The notes beneath the pieces were generated by a model. It was given only the letters and a program-made list of their open reading frames with translations, searched no databases and was not told the DNA's origin. Source: Tieghemiomyces parasiticus (taxonomy: Eukaryota; Kickxellomycota; Dimargaritomycetes; Dimargaritales; Dimargaritaceae). Taken from it: 56,868 bases of DNA. Location: NCBI GenBank assembly GCA_027575765.1, contig JANBPT010000203.1, forward strand, positions 1 through 56,868, read 5' to 3'. The position numbers and the translations under genes were made by a program. Below, one piece after another: positions 54,801-56,868 of the stretch (positions are counted from its first letter, which is position 1; each line of letters begins with the position of its first letter).

Positions 54801-56868
54801 TAAAGAAGAGAGGGGAGAGAAGCCTCTCCCAAAGCAGTAAACCCGAGGGTCTCGTCTATTGACAAAGAGACTGGCGACGAACCGATGTGCGAAGTATGAG
54901 AAGAGAAGGGGGGTGGACAATGAAGGGAAACGGGTTACTCAACGCCCCCTTCCTACCATATATATCCTAAGGAAGACCCGGTTGCTTAGGGGTTTAGTGG
55001 CCCCCGAAGATCTACCAGCGCGGGCGGAGATACCGGGGGTTTTCACCACTTTTCGTCCCCCCCGGAGGTTTTAGACGGGCGTGCCGGAGCTGCACGGTGC
55101 GCACGCCACATCAACAGAGTCCCTGCCCTTCTCCTACTGTGACGGGCATAGCGATGGCCCAAAACGGTGGTTAACTAGGCACCAAATTTTGCCGGATTGG
55201 TAATTTTGTGCGTCGGGGTTCCGGTCGCTAGTGACGACTGTAGCCCATGACCCTTTTATTCCCAATTCGGTTACCGGTGGGTGGCGTGTACGTACGGAAG
55301 CGCTGGGTTAAGGGGTTGGGTTTACTGCCTTTGACAAGCTGTGTACGTGAAGAACAGGACCTGGAGTTTTTTAGTGATATACCGCTAAATTGATGATGTG
55401 GCTATCTAATGGATCGGTGTAGCCGAGGAACCACCGGGCCACTTTAACCATTCAGGGCCAGCGGCTTCCATCAAGCAACACCTTGTAGTTCTACGTTCTT
55501 GAAATATTATTGATGATTCTTTGATCAGTGGATGGGAGGTTCACGGATCGCGGATCCGAGTGATGGGCGTGACTCCATCTGATCCGGGGTTGGAGCCGAG
55601 CCGACACGTTGCTCCCTAATTCAGGGTGACTCGGGTCGAGCTCCCAAACTACACCTAACTATATCCTACCAACAGGCTCCGTCTGTATATTGGGCAGGCG
55701 AATAACCAGATGCCATATTTCCTCAGATGTACAAATCGAAAACCTTTTTTACCGGGGCCTTCTCACCCGCGGGCCCCCTCGGTGGACCTTCTCTCTCTGC
55801 ACCCCTCCCTTGTACTGCATATTCTACCACACTAGCATGGTTGAGGTATGTATGAGGATTATTCTGAAAAATACCGCGGCCATTGTGGACGGGTTAGCAC
55901 CCTGGGGAGAGGATAAGTATCCCAGCGGCTTAGCTTTCCCTGTCCAAGCTTACTCCCACTCGATCGCTGTGCCATGCAAGGTTCATATATTCAAGACTGG
56001 TGTGCGAAGGACCGCGGAGGTAAGAGGAGGAGGAGAAGGGGAATGCGTGAATGGAACGCTGCCTATCCGAATGATGGGTCGCTTATCGGCGATAGTAGGG
56101 TGGGAGTCCTGAAGCGTGGGCCGCAGGCAGTATTAGGGTCATGGGCCAGCCACACTCAGGTTGCAGGATATTCACCGGTAGGATGTTCCATGTCGTAGTT
56201 TTTACAATCACCTCTAAATTCCCTTCTATTATTTTTAAAAAAGCTTTCTTCTCGGACATGGCTTTGGTAAGGCTTCGCGCGACACGAAGGCGTTGACTAA
56301 CCCCCGCGGTAGCATTACCACAGTAGCCTTTTCTAGTATTGCCTCTCCTCCGCCAATGCGCATCAACGCTGGGCAAAATCTATTTTTCATTTGGCAGTGA
56401 GAACAGTCCAGGCCCTTAGTGGGACACGCCCACGCCGGCCTGATACCGACGATACCATGGTGCTATCACATTATATTTGCATGAGGGGCCGATACCAACA
56501 ATACCTGGTCCCTCGTTTACGGGCAAGCAAGTGATGCAAGTCCAGCCAACATTGGCCGGGTGGCGCAACGATATCGCGCATGATAAACGAGAGAATAGCC
56601 GGCTGGACCTGCTGCAATGCCACTAAGTTTGGATCCATCGGTGGATCTAAAAGGAGGTCCCACTTAGCTGCTCGCGTTGACCCAATAATGAGATCACCGG
56701 TGTGTTGCAGCTCGCCTTTTCCAGCTCTCCCTCTCCTGTTTTCTCGTTACAAAGAATGCGGGCTGGGGGGATAGAGGGGAGTGGGTGAGGCAGTGAACGC
56801 ATGCTGCCCTTTCCGAGCGGTTGGCCTAGTTTATCAGTTGGGCGAGGCCCTGATCTAGTCGTAAGGCC

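Larger units (their letters stand above)
47249..56868. other. About 9.6 kb with no recognisable gene
   Basis: The longest open frames (99 codons at 49274, 121 at 49763, 140 at 55690) carry no known motif and are not extended by obvious splice sites into a family pattern. Composition is less GC-rich than in the genes. A near-palindrome with a TATA-like box (48217-48277) and a 14-bp palindrome at 51827-51840 are the only structured elements noticed. Confidence 0.45.

Noticed and set aside
55690..56112. 140-aa frame near the right end
   Set aside because: No recognisable domain; codon and amino-acid composition resemble non-coding sequence.
1..56868. CRISPR arrays, insertion sequences, telomere repeats and rRNA
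   Set aside because: No spaced direct-repeat array, transposase motif, TTAGGG-type array or rRNA-like sequence was seen on reading both strands.

Overview
The window looks like nuclear DNA of a fungus outside the Dikarya. This is an inference. It rests on short spliceosomal introns (mostly 110-360 nt, GTAAGT/GTAGGT donors, CAG/TAG acceptors), a fungal-type Myb/SANT-like regulator, and two membrane-traffic proteins (an AP-4-type mu subunit and a PPP1R21 homologue) that baker's yeast lacks. Low gene density and many microsatellites suggest a zygomycete-grade lineage such as Kickxellomycotina/Dimargaritales, but the species cannot be fixed from sequence alone. No plasmid, phage, CRISPR or intact transposon was seen.

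Layout, left to right. The left edge holds the first 96 codons of an unknown membrane-anchored protein (minus strand, runs off the window). Next are SNX3 (plus, 2 exons) and the serine palmitoyltransferase LCB2 subunit (minus, 1 exon), which are convergent. A gene-free stretch follows, then a 718-aa Myb-like DNA-binding protein (minus, 1 exon). About 13 kb (12.2-25.4 kb) has no recognisable gene. A PPP1R21/FERRY-type coiled-coil protein (minus, 4 exons) and an AP-4-like mu subunit (minus, 10 exons, reconstructed here) follow. Head-to-head with the latter is an SLC25 mitochondrial carrier (plus, 9 exons) that contains exons of only 6, 12 and 24 nt. Then come a GUCD1-type protein (plus, 2 exons), V-ATPase subunit F (plus, 3 exons) and an ABCG half-transporter (plus, 1 exon). 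The last 9.6 kb has no recognisable gene.

Functionally most genes serve the endomembrane system: PI3P-dependent endosomal recycling (SNX3), sphingolipid synthesis at the ER (LCB2), early-endosome Rab5/mRNA traffic (PPP1R21 homologue), TGN/endosome coat (AP-4 mu), organelle acidification (V-ATPase F) and membrane export (ABCG). They are not an operon, and their proximity may be chance.

The main novelties are: in-frame micro-exons in the mitochondrial carrier, one of which encodes the acidic residue of the first PX[DE]XX[KR] signature; a hidden ten-exon AP-4 mu gene with an 11-nt exon; and a PPP1R21 homologue that keeps both diagnostic end motifs. The exon models come from reading splice sites and protein family patterns by eye, without transcript data.
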